From Peristeroidobacter soli (GTDB lineage Bacteria > Pseudomonadota > Gammaproteobacteria > Steroidobacterales > Steroidobacteraceae): a DNA stretch of 64,000 nucleotides. The DNA is taken from contig NZ_RYEV01000003.1 of assembly GCF_004138485.1 (NCBI RefSeq), positions 310,001 through 374,000 on the forward strand. The letters are read 5' to 3'. The notes beneath the pieces are model-generated. The model had not been told where the DNA came from. It made no database searches and saw nothing but the letters and a program-made list of their open reading frames with translations. Positions 43,306 through 50,667 of the stretch are shown here, piece by piece. Both the position numbers and the translations under genes were made by a program. Every line of letters begins with the position of its first letter. The stretch's first letter is position 1.

Positions 43306-44102
43306 GCGACCGACTCATGCAGCGCGAATGCCCCGTAGCCCACCACTCGGTTGCGATCCCCTGCGGTGTCGCCGGAGTTGCAGCGGGCGATCTCCTCGAT
43401 GCGTGCCCCTCGCTGGTGAGCCAGAAATGTCAGGCCGTTGATGCCTATACAACCGCAGGCTTGTTCGCCAGTGAGTGTCGCGTCGTTGCACAAGATTGCG
43501 TTGCTGGTCTCGGCATCGACCGTGCGCGCCTGGTCGTAAGGCAAGTAGTGACTGAGATCGGAGCTGACCAGCACCAGTGTTTCTTCATCGCCCCACACGT
43601 CCGCGAGCGCGGCGGCTACCGCTGGCGGTGAGGCAGAGCCGAGCGCTACCGGCAGTAGCGTGAAATCATCAAACATCATTTGTAAGAACGGCAGCTGCAC
43701 CTCCAGGCTATGCTCGCTCGCATGAGGTGAGTCGGATTCGACGACATGCTCCTGCTCCAGCAAGCGCGCCTTGAGTTCGCGATCCACCGGCACCATCCCC
43801 AACGGAGTCTGAAAGACCTCGGCCGCGGGCACGGCCATGCCGCGCAGATAGACGCGATGACTCGGGCCGATGAGGACGATGCGACGGATTTGCCTACGCC
43901 GATGTGCGACGTGCGAGTACGCCGCCGCGGCGATGACGCCTGAATAGATATATCCCGCATGCGGCACGATCAAAGCCTTCGGCACCGGGCCGGCCACTGT
44001 AGGTGCCTGTGCTAGATACTCCGATACCACCTCGCGCAACTGTTCCGGATCGCCCGGATAAAACAGGCCCGCGACGGCTGGGGGGCGAACCCTGGTACTC
44101 AC
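43302..44102 (-). CDS. amrB: AmmeMemoRadiSam system protein B (Memo-like)
   Basis: The 266-residue Memo-family product is related in fold to extradiol dioxygenases. Visible conserved segments are VPHAGYIYSG (metal-ligand His), LIGPSHRVYLRG, EHSLEVQLPFLQ and SSDLSHYLPY. It is the first gene of the minus-strand pair and is divergent from the radical SAM member, unlike loci where all three are co-linear. Confidence 0.92.
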   Translation of the reverse strand: MSTRVRPPAVAGLFYPGDPEQLREVVSEYLAQAPTVAGPVPKALIVPHAGYIYSGVIAAAAYSHVAHRRRQIRRIVLIGPSHRVYLRGMAVPAAEVFQTPLGMVPVDRELKARLLEQEHVVESDSPHASEHSLEVQLPFLQMMFDDFTLLPVALGSASPPAVAAALADVWGDEETLVLVSSDLSHYLPYDQARTVDAETSNAILCNDATLTGEQACGCIGINGLTFLAHQRGARIEEIARCNSGDTAGDRNRVVGYGAFALHESVA

Positions 44103-44193
44103 GTTATTTCGCGTTCCGGCGTGGCCGATTCAGGTGCATGATGGGGACCAGTGCTATGTATACGCCGCCGCCCCTCTTGATGAAAGACCAGCG

Positions 44194-46644
44194 ATGAAAG
44201 CTCCTTCTATAGTTCATCCCACCAGGCATTGGCACCGGCTCGACGATGGCCGCATCCAATGCGACGTGTGTCCTCGCGAATGCCGCATGCACGAAGGGCA
44301 GCGTGGTTTGTGCTTCGTGCGCGGTGTCGAAGGCGGCGAGGTCAAGCTCTACACCTACGGGCGCTCGAGCGGCTTTTGTGTGGATCCCATCGAAAAGAAA
44401 CCGCTGAATCACTTCCTGCCGGGCACATCGGTGCTGTCGTTCGGTACGGCTGGCTGCAATCTTGCGTGCAAGTTCTGTTTCCACCCCGACACCCTGGTCG
44501 CGACGACGCGCGGCATGAGGCGGATCGCCGAGCTGTTCGACGAATGCCAGGAGAAGGTGGTGCATGGACAGGGCGAGATCGCCTTGCCGGAATCGCTTGA
44601 AGTGTGGACTCGCGAGTCGAAGCCGGCACGGGTCTCGAAAGTTTTTGCACACCGGCACTCGGGCGAGCTGCTGTCGATCAAGGCGAGCTGTTGCCCACCA
44701 ATATTGCTGACCGCGAATCACCGAGTCTTTGCAGCCGTTCGCGGCAATCTCGACGCGATCGAGAAGATCGAGGCCGGTAAGCTCACGGCGGATCACTATC
44801 TGGTGGTTCCCAAGAGAAAGGCAGGTGCGGAGGTGCGACTCGACGTCGCCGAAATACTGGGTGCGGTCGTGCTCGAAACTCACGCGCCTCGTGAGCATCG
44901 AATAGACTTTGATGCGCTTACGGCGCACCTCCAAGCGACCGGGACGTCGGCCCAACTCGGCGCGGCGCTCGGCTATCACCCCGCGTACGTGCGTACTCTG
45001 CGAAGTCGACTGCAACGTGGGTTACTGTCCCCGCCCCGCAGGCGGCAGATCCAGCTGCGTATGGAAGCGGGGCGCGTGAAATTTACCGGAGAGCGTGGCG
45101 CGGGAGTGCCGCAGTACCTCAATCTCACGCCCGACCTTGCCTGGCTCTTGGGATTCTACTGTGCTGAAGGTTCCATCGGCGTTCATCCCCAGCGTCCTCA
45201 TGCTCGTCAGTTGATCTTTTCCTGCGCGCATCACGAAACGCATCTTGTCGATCGAACAGCGCGACTGCTAACGGAGGTACTGGGTGCGACACCGATCATC
45301 GTAAATCGGCGCACGACCGTCACGGTCGAAGTCCGTAGTACCTCCACGGCTCGGCTGTTTGAGGCGCTCTGCGGTCGGGGCGCCAAGCGCAAGCGCGTTC
45401 CCGTGGAGGTCGCGCGCGCACCTGAATCGGCCATTCGCGCATTCCTCAGCGGTTACTTCGCAGGTGACGGTTACTTCGCCCCCGCGCACGTTGTGGGTAA
45501 TTCCGTGTCGCGCGATCTGGCACTCGGCCTGTTTGAGCTGGGGCTGCACATCGATGTGCTGCCGACATTCTTCGTGCATGAGCCGGCGCCTACAAAAGTG
45601 ATGGAGGGACGGGAAGTCTCCCAAGCGACCACATACATCGTGAAATTCAAGCGCGACCGCTACGAGCAGCGTACGCGCTCCGCTCCGGAACGCACCCAAT
45701 GGCGCGACGTCGGTGACAAATTCCTGGTGCCGTTGCGCAGTGTCGAGCGGACGGCCTACGAGGGACTGGTCTACAACCTCGAAGTGGATGACCCTGATCA
45801 CTCCTATCTTGCGTCCTTCCTCGCCGTCTCGAATTGTCAGAATTGGGACATGAGCAAGTCGCGCGAGATGGATACGCTCGCCGATCGAGCCACGCCGGAA
45901 ATGTTGGCTTCGGCCGCCAGGCGGTTGGGATGTTCCAGCGTTGCGTACACGTACAACGATCCGGTCGTGTTCATGGAATACGCGATGGATGTCGCCGATG
46001 CCTGTCGCGAAGCGGGCGTGAAGAGTGTGGCGGTGACGGCGGGTTATATGACTGCCGCGCCTCGCGAGGAGTTCTATAAACACATGGACGCCGCCAACGT
46101 CGACCTCAAGGGATTCACTGAGCGGTTCTACAAGAAGATCTGCGGCGCCGAGCTGGCGCCGGTGCTCGAAACGCTCGAATACCTGAAGCGCGAAACGTCG
46201 GTGTGGTTCGAGATCACCACGCTACTGATTCCCGACGAGAACGACTCGGACGCCGAGCTGGATCAGATGACCCGCTGGATCATGGACAAGCTCGGCCCCG
46301 ACGTGCCGCTGCACTTCACCGCGTTCCATCCGGATTGGAAGATGATGGACAAGTCGCATACACCGGCCGCGACTTTGACCCGTGCAAGAAACATTGCACG
46401 CAGGAATGGACTGCACTACGTCTACACCGGCAACGTGCACGACCCGGCCGGCGCGAGCACTTACTGTGTCGGCTGCGGCAACCGTGTGATCGAGCGCGAC
46501 TGGTACGAATTGGGTGAGTGGCAGCTCGATGCGAGCGGCAAGTGTTTGCACTGTGGCACGCAGTTGCCCGGCGTGTTCGACGGCGCGGCCGGCAAGTGGG
46601 GCGCGAAGCGCATGCCAGTGCGCCTGGCGGCGATGATTCGCTAA
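44194..46644 (+). CDS. amrS: AmmeMemoRadiSam radical SAM enzyme, interrupted by an intein
   Basis: The 816-residue precursor joins after splicing to a radical SAM protein of about 363 residues. N-extein: DGRIQCDVCPRECRMHEGQRG, then GTAGCNLACKF. C-extein: CQNWDMSKSREMDTL through LHFTAFHPDWKM and a C-terminal Cys-rich zinc-ribbon-like segment (YCVGCGNRVI, CLHCGTQLPG). Together they restore the CX3CX2C motif CNLACKFC that binds the 4Fe-4S cluster. The intein (residues 95-547) lies before the third Cys, so the enzyme cannot work unless spliced. ATG 44194 fits the family start; ATG 44134 in frame is possible. Confidence 0.93.
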   Translation: MKAPSIVHPTRHWHRLDDGRIQCDVCPRECRMHEGQRGLCFVRGVEGGEVKLYTYGRSSGFCVDPIEKKPLNHFLPGTSVLSFGTAGCNLACKFCFHPDTLVATTRGMRRIAELFDECQEKVVHGQGEIALPESLEVWTRESKPARVSKVFAHRHSGELLSIKASCCPPILLTANHRVFAAVRGNLDAIEKIEAGKLTADHYLVVPKRKAGAEVRLDVAEILGAVVLETHAPREHRIDFDALTAHLQATGTSAQLGAALGYHPAYVRTLRSRLQRGLLSPPRRRQIQLRMEAGRVKFTGERGAGVPQYLNLTPDLAWLLGFYCAEGSIGVHPQRPHARQLIFSCAHHETHLVDRTARLLTEVLGATPIIVNRRTTVTVEVRSTSTARLFEALCGRGAKRKRVPVEVARAPESAIRAFLSGYFAGDGYFAPAHVVGNSVSRDLALGLFELGLHIDVLPTFFVHEPAPTKVMEGREVSQATTYIVKFKRDRYEQRTRSAPERTQWRDVGDKFLVPLRSVERTAYEGLVYNLEVDDPDHSYLASFLAVSNCQNWDMSKSREMDTLADRATPEMLASAARRLGCSSVAYTYNDPVVFMEYAMDVADACREAGVKSVAVTAGYMTAAPREEFYKHMDAANVDLKGFTERFYKKICGAELAPVLETLEYLKRETSVWFEITTLLIPDENDSDAELDQMTRWIMDKLGPDVPLHFTAFHPDWKMMDKSHTPAATLTRARNIARRNGLHYVYTGNVHDPAGASTYCVGCGNRVIERDWYELGEWQLDASGKCLHCGTQLPGVFDGAAGKWGAKRMPVRLAAMIR
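44476..45834 (+). mobile_element. LAGLIDADG homing-endonuclease intein
   Basis: A 453-residue intein with Cys1 (CFHPDTLVAT, block A), a block B-like LTANHRVFA, two LAGLIDADG motifs (LAWLLGFYCAEGSIG and AIRAFLSGYFAGDGYF) and a C-terminus EVDDPDHSYLASFLAVSN followed by extein Cys. The penultimate residue is Ser rather than His. The endonuclease motifs keep an acidic residue each (Glu and Asp), so it may be active and mobile. It is inserted exactly between Phe and the third cluster Cys of the host enzyme. Confidence 0.92.
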
Positions 46645-46680
46645 AAAAAGCCCGCCGATGTCGCCACCGGCGGGCTTCCC
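46643..46680 (-). terminator. strong intrinsic terminator of the outer-membrane protein gene
   Basis: A 10-bp GC-rich stem (46649-46658 with 46668-46677, loop 9). Read on the minus strand it is followed by seven T residues; it also lies right after the radical SAM stop codon and may block read-through from both sides. Confidence 0.85.
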
Positions 46681-46723
46681 ATGGTGCTTCAGGTCGCTCT
46701 AGACCGTCCTTACGAACCTATCC

Positions 46724-47308
46724 TCAGAAGCGCCATTGTCCGGTCAGCCACAAAGCATTCGAATCCTCGGCGCGGTCGAGCTCGATCTTTTCGTACTCGA
46801 GCTTGGCGTGCAGATGATCGAAGAACGTCACGCCGAGGCCGACGCCATACATCAAGTCCTCGCCGCTATCGCTCCGGTTCAGCTCCGGATCGTCGATATC
46901 GCCCGAGAGTTTCAGATCGTAGATGTAGTAGCCCAGCTTGGCGGAAAGTTCCACGGGACCGAGCGGCAAGGTGCCGATGATCGAAGGCGCGAAGCCCGAG
47001 AGCTCGGCGCGGAACTTGCCGTGATTGCCGGTGCTGCTCGAAAAGTCATCTTCGGGCCGGCCGAAGTCGACATACGCTGCCTGCAAGGAAATATAGGGAT
47101 TCAGGCGCCAGCCGATGAATGCCTGCCACGCTGTATCGTCGTCGTCCAGCGTGCGGAGTGCGTCGTCGAATGTATCGAGGCCCTCGACCTCGATGTTGAA
47201 TTGACCGACACCACCGCCAAGGTAGAAACCACTGTCGTTCTCAGGCGCCGCGTAAGCAGCTCCGGAACTCAATGCCAACAAGGTCGCGGCAATGATTGCG
47301 CGATTCAT
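46724..47308 (-). CDS. outer-membrane beta-barrel protein (OmpA/OmpX-like barrel)
   Basis: The 194-residue product has a signal peptide (cleavage after AAYA), and alternating hydrophobic strands (FYLGGGVGQFNIEVEG, WQAFIGWRLNPYISLQAAYVDFG, KLGYYIYDLKLSGD, YGVGLGVTFFDHLHAKLEYEKIEL) ending in WLTGQWRF with the C-terminal Phe used by BamA. It is an eight-strand barrel by size. GGAG lies 7 bases before ATG 47308. An exact EcfG-type promoter 34-58 bases upstream suggests stress control. Confidence 0.88.
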   Translation of the reverse strand: MNRAIIAATLLALSSGAAYAAPENDSGFYLGGGVGQFNIEVEGLDTFDDALRTLDDDDTAWQAFIGWRLNPYISLQAAYVDFGRPEDDFSSSTGNHGKFRAELSGFAPSIIGTLPLGPVELSAKLGYYIYDLKLSGDIDDPELNRSDSGEDLMYGVGLGVTFFDHLHAKLEYEKIELDRAEDSNALWLTGQWRF

Positions 47309-47341
47309 GCACACACTCCGTTTTGCAACTACTGTGTGCCA

Positions 47342-47366
47342 AACGCTTGTTTGCAGCGGCAGTTCC
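47342..47366 (-). promoter_or_regulatory. EcfG-type stress promoter of the outer-membrane protein gene
   Basis: On the minus strand GGAAC (47366-47362), 16 bases, CGTT (47345-47342). The spacing and both elements match the copies near phyR-nepR, 35 kb away. It lies in the 72-base gap between dacB and the barrel gene. Confidence 0.65.
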
Positions 47367-47380
47367 CTGATGCGGCGACG

Positions 47381-48808
47381 CTACTGGCCAAACACCCAGC
47401 GTATCAATTCTGCATGAACGGCTTCTCCGGCACCGCCCTGCGCGCCGGGATGATTGACCATGATCACCACAACGTAAGTTTTTCCCGAAGCCGCGTTGAC
47501 GAAGCCCGCGAGCGCGCTGACGTTGTCGAGGTGCCCGGTCTTCAAACGAATGCGTCCTTGCATGCCCGGCGATTTAAAACGATTGCGCAAAGTTCCATCG
47601 GTGGCGGACAACGGCAGCGACGCGGCGAACTCCGGCATGAACGGGCTGTGCCACGCCATATCCAACATCTCACCGAGACCACGTGCTGTCACTCGCTCGG
47701 CGCGTGACAGGCCGGAGCCGTTGTCGAGCACGAAGCCCGGCATGTTGATGCCACGATTGGTGAGCCACTGGCGAACGGCGTTGCGTCCGCTCTCGACGGT
47801 CGCGGGTGGTCCGTATTTCTCCACGCCGAGCGTGAGCATCAGATGCCGCGCCATGACGTTGTTGGAATATTTGTTCACCAGGCGAATGATTTCGGCGAGC
47901 GATATCGAGTCGTGCTCGTAGATCAGCCTGGCGCTGGCCGGCAATGTTTCGATCCGCATCTCGCCGTCCATCGCGCCGCCGGATTGGGTCCACAAGGTAC
48001 GGAATGTGCCGTACGCATAGTCGGGTGCGGTCATGATGGCGCGGCCGATGGTGTAAGTGCCGCATGACGTGGGCAACGTGCCGCCGACCACGACGGTGTT
48101 CGGATGATCGATGGGATCGGGTGTGCTGAACGTGACGCCGGAGGTGTAGCACTTGCCGCTCACCAGTCGCACCTGGTTTTGCAGATCGAGGTTGACGGGC
48201 AACGGATTGACCAGGATCAGCGGCCGGCCGCGCTGCTCATTGGTGATGAGCGTGAAGCGCGACGTTTGGAAGTTCACCATCAACGCATCCGGCAGCACGT
48301 TGTAGCTACGGAACGGCTGTGAGTCGAACTCGCCGCGGTTGCCTTCGGCGGGCGCGAAGAAGCTGTGATCGACGACGAAGTCGCCGGTGATCTTGGCCAG
48401 CCCCTGCTCGCGCAGGCTCTGCACGAAACGCCACCAATGCTCCGAGGTCATGTACGGATCGCCGCCGCCGACCACGAACAGATCGCCGTTCAGCACGCCG
48501 TTCGCCAGGGCGCCGTTGGCATAGGCGCGCGTCTTCCAGGTGTAGCTCGGGCCGAGCGAGTCCAGCGCGACATAGGTGGTTAGCACCTTGATCACCGAGG
48601 CCGGGCTGCGAGGCTGGTTGTCGTTGATCCCGAGCACCACCTCGTTGGTGTTGGCGTCGCGCACGTAGATGCTGACGCCCTTGGCCGGGATGCCGACGTT
48701 ATTCATGACACGCAGGACGGCCGGCGGCAGCTGCGAATCGCGGGCCAGCGCGAGCGGGTGAAATGCAACGGCGACGAGCGCGGCCAGCGCGACGAGAGGT
48801 TTGAGCAT
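47381..48808 (-). CDS. dacB: D-alanyl-D-alanine carboxypeptidase/endopeptidase (PBP4, S13 family)
   Basis: The 475-residue product has a signal peptide and the three penicillin-binding motifs SxxK (SPASVIKV), SxN (YSNNVMARH) and KTG (RLKTGHLDNVS). The S13/PBP4 family trims pentapeptides and cleaves cross-links in periplasmic peptidoglycan. The insert between SxxK and SxN is of the usual PBP4 size. It starts at ATG 48808, and the gene lies upstream of the barrel gene but with a separate promoter between. Confidence 0.93.
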   Translation of the reverse strand: MLKPLVALAALVAVAFHPLALARDSQLPPAVLRVMNNVGIPAKGVSIYVRDANTNEVVLGINDNQPRSPASVIKVLTTYVALDSLGPSYTWKTRAYANGALANGVLNGDLFVVGGGDPYMTSEHWWRFVQSLREQGLAKITGDFVVDHSFFAPAEGNRGEFDSQPFRSYNVLPDALMVNFQTSRFTLITNEQRGRPLILVNPLPVNLDLQNQVRLVSGKCYTSGVTFSTPDPIDHPNTVVVGGTLPTSCGTYTIGRAIMTAPDYAYGTFRTLWTQSGGAMDGEMRIETLPASARLIYEHDSISLAEIIRLVNKYSNNVMARHLMLTLGVEKYGPPATVESGRNAVRQWLTNRGINMPGFVLDNGSGLSRAERVTARGLGEMLDMAWHSPFMPEFAASLPLSATDGTLRNRFKSPGMQGRIRLKTGHLDNVSALAGFVNAASGKTYVVVIMVNHPGAQGGAGEAVHAELIRWVFGQ

Positions 48809-49005
48809 TCGGCGACGGGTTCAGCGGGCGGACAGCGGCGGAGGCGGGAATTTTAGCAGCGAGTTCGCTGCTGGCCAGGAGGTACGAATACGGGGCGGCG
48901 CAGGACCGGCATTGGGCGCCGCAAACTCGGGCCGCGATGTTCTTCTGTACGGGCACGCCGCATACTTCGCGCTCCTCCGGCGGCGGGACTCACGGGCTTC
49001 TTTCG

Positions 49006-49602
49006 ATGCGGCGACTGTGGAATACCTTTCTGAAAGGCCTGGCGGCGGTGCTGCCATTGGCGCTCACCGTCTACGTCGTGTTCTGGCTGGCGTCGGCCGC
49101 CGAGTCGGTGCTGGGCGGCCCGCTGCGCGCCCTGCTGCCCGAGGACCGCTATTGGCCGGGGCTCGGGCTGCTGGCCGCCTTCCTGCTGATCCTGGTGGTC
49201 GGCGTGCTGGTCGACGCATACATCGTGCGGCGCCTGTTCCGCTACGGCGAATCGATCCTGGCGCGCATTCCCATCGTCAAGACCATCTTCGGCGCCTTCA
49301 AGGATTTCAGCCGCTTCCTGCCGGCCGGCGGCAAAGGCCGCGACCTGAAGCGCGTGGTGCTGTGGCGCTTCGGCAGCGCCCGGCTGATCGGCTTCGTCAC
49401 CGAAGAGCAGCTCAACCCGAAGCTGTTCGGCCCGGACGAGGAGCTGGTCGCGGTGTACTTCCCCATGAGTTATCAGATCGGCGGCTACACCTTGTATCTG
49501 CACAAGGACGAGCTGCGCGAGACCGAGCTGTCGGTGGAAGAGGCCATGCGCCTGGTGCTGATCGGCGGCGTGACCAGCCAGTCGGCCGCAGGAAACGGAT
49601 AG
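49006..49602 (+). CDS. DUF502 membrane protein
   Basis: The 198-residue product has two N-terminal membrane helices (about 8-31 and 46-70) and the DUF502 signature ILARIPIVKTIFGAFKDFSRFL followed by a soluble beta region (VYFPMSYQIGGYTLYL). The family is widespread and uncharacterised, probably involved in envelope biology. ATG 49006 begins the conserved RRLWNTFLKGL; an in-frame ATG at 48937 would add 23 residues of unlikely sequence. Confidence 0.88.
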   Translation: MRRLWNTFLKGLAAVLPLALTVYVVFWLASAAESVLGGPLRALLPEDRYWPGLGLLAAFLLILVVGVLVDAYIVRRLFRYGESILARIPIVKTIFGAFKDFSRFLPAGGKGRDLKRVVLWRFGSARLIGFVTEEQLNPKLFGPDEELVAVYFPMSYQIGGYTLYLHKDELRETELSVEEAMRLVLIGGVTSQSAAGNG

Positions 49603-49635
49603 AGCCCTGTCATGTTTGGCCGATAGTCTGCGCGG

Positions 49636-50424
49636 ATGCTCATCGGTCACCTCCCGGTCCGCACGCCATTCCCCTGGCAGGTGCTGCTGGACTATTACGC
49701 GCATCGTCTCACGCCCAGGTTCGAGTCCGTCGAGGGCGGGCGCTATCAGCGTCTGATCGGTAAGCGGGCCATCACGGTCGAGTACGAGGCCAGGCCGTCT
49801 CGATTGATCGTGTCCGCGAACGGGCGGGTCAACGCGGATGAAACATTGGGCGCGGCAGCCCGGCTGTTCGACGTCGAGCACGACCACGATCTGATTCACG
49901 AGCATTTGCATCGCTCGAAGCCGCTCAAACAGCGCCTCGCCAATTTGCCCGGCATGCGACCGCTGGGCGCATGGTCGCCGTTCGAGCTTTGCATTCGAAC
50001 TATTCTCGGCCAGCAAGTCACGGTCGCGGCCGCAGGCACGCTGATGCGGCGACTGGTGGAGCGGTGTGACTCGATCACGCCGGAGTGCGTGGTCGCCGCG
50101 GATGTTTCCAATATGGGCATGCCTGGGAAGCGGGCATCGGCGCTGCAATCGTTCGCGCAGGCCGTGGTCGATGGGCGCGTGGATTTCTCACAGCCCTGGA
50201 CGCAAGTGGATGCGGCATTACAAACATTGCCGGGCTTCGGACCGTGGACACGATCGTATCTGGCGATTCGTCTGGGCCGGGACCGGGATGCATTCCCTGC
50301 CTCCGACATCGGATTGATCCGAGCCGCGAAGGTGGCAACGCCCGCCGAGCTGCTCAAGCTCGCCGAAGCGTGGCGGCCGATGCGGGCCTACGCGGCCATT
50401 TATCTGTGGGCGGTCGCTCCCTGA
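49636..50424 (+). CDS. alkA: DNA-3-methyladenine glycosylase II-like
   Basis: The 262-residue product has the HhH-GPD fold: LGQQVTVAAAGTLMRRLV, hairpin LPGFGPWTRSYLAIR and catalytic Asp in FPASDIGLIRA, near the C-terminal YAAIYLWAVAP. AlkA removes alkylated purines in base excision repair. It lacks an Ada domain and is slightly shorter than E. coli AlkA at the N-terminus. It lies 33 bases downstream of the DUF502 gene. Confidence 0.92.
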   Translation: MLIGHLPVRTPFPWQVLLDYYAHRLTPRFESVEGGRYQRLIGKRAITVEYEARPSRLIVSANGRVNADETLGAAARLFDVEHDHDLIHEHLHRSKPLKQRLANLPGMRPLGAWSPFELCIRTILGQQVTVAAAGTLMRRLVERCDSITPECVVAADVSNMGMPGKRASALQSFAQAVVDGRVDFSQPWTQVDAALQTLPGFGPWTRSYLAIRLGRDRDAFPASDIGLIRAAKVATPAELLKLAEAWRPMRAYAAIYLWAVAP

Positions 50425-50667
50425 ATGGGCTGCGGTAAAAACGCCCTGAAGTAGCTCATCCTTGGCCTTCAGGGTGCCGCGTTTGTGATGGCGCTCTCGA
50501 CTTGCCAAATCCTGCCCAGTAACTGCCAATTCTTGTCACCTGCGCACTGTCACATGAACTGTGGCGGGTTTAACAATTTCACACTCTGCCTCGCGCGCGA
50601 TGAATCGGACTGCTGTTACGATTTCGTCATTCACTCCGTAACAGGACTTGCGAGCGACGGTCTGGTC
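50425..50667. other. intergenic region with hairpin upstream of glycosyltransferase
   Basis: An 8-bp inverted repeat (50444-50451 with 50467-50474) follows alkA; it has a T run only on the minus strand, so it is a weak terminator for alkA. The rest is more AT-rich than its surroundings and probably contains the promoter of the next gene. An open frame from ATG 50485 runs in frame into that gene, but its composition (many Cys, Asn, His) does not look coding. Confidence 0.5.

Noticed and set aside
45684-45712. GGAAC-N16-CGTC inside the intein
   Set aside because: The -10 element differs from CGTT and it lies within coding sequence with no gene start downstream.
50485-50667. N-terminal extension of the glycosyltransferase
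   Set aside because: The stretch is rich in Cys, Asn and His, is more AT-rich than the gene, and precedes the first strand of the fold, so it is more probably promoter DNA.
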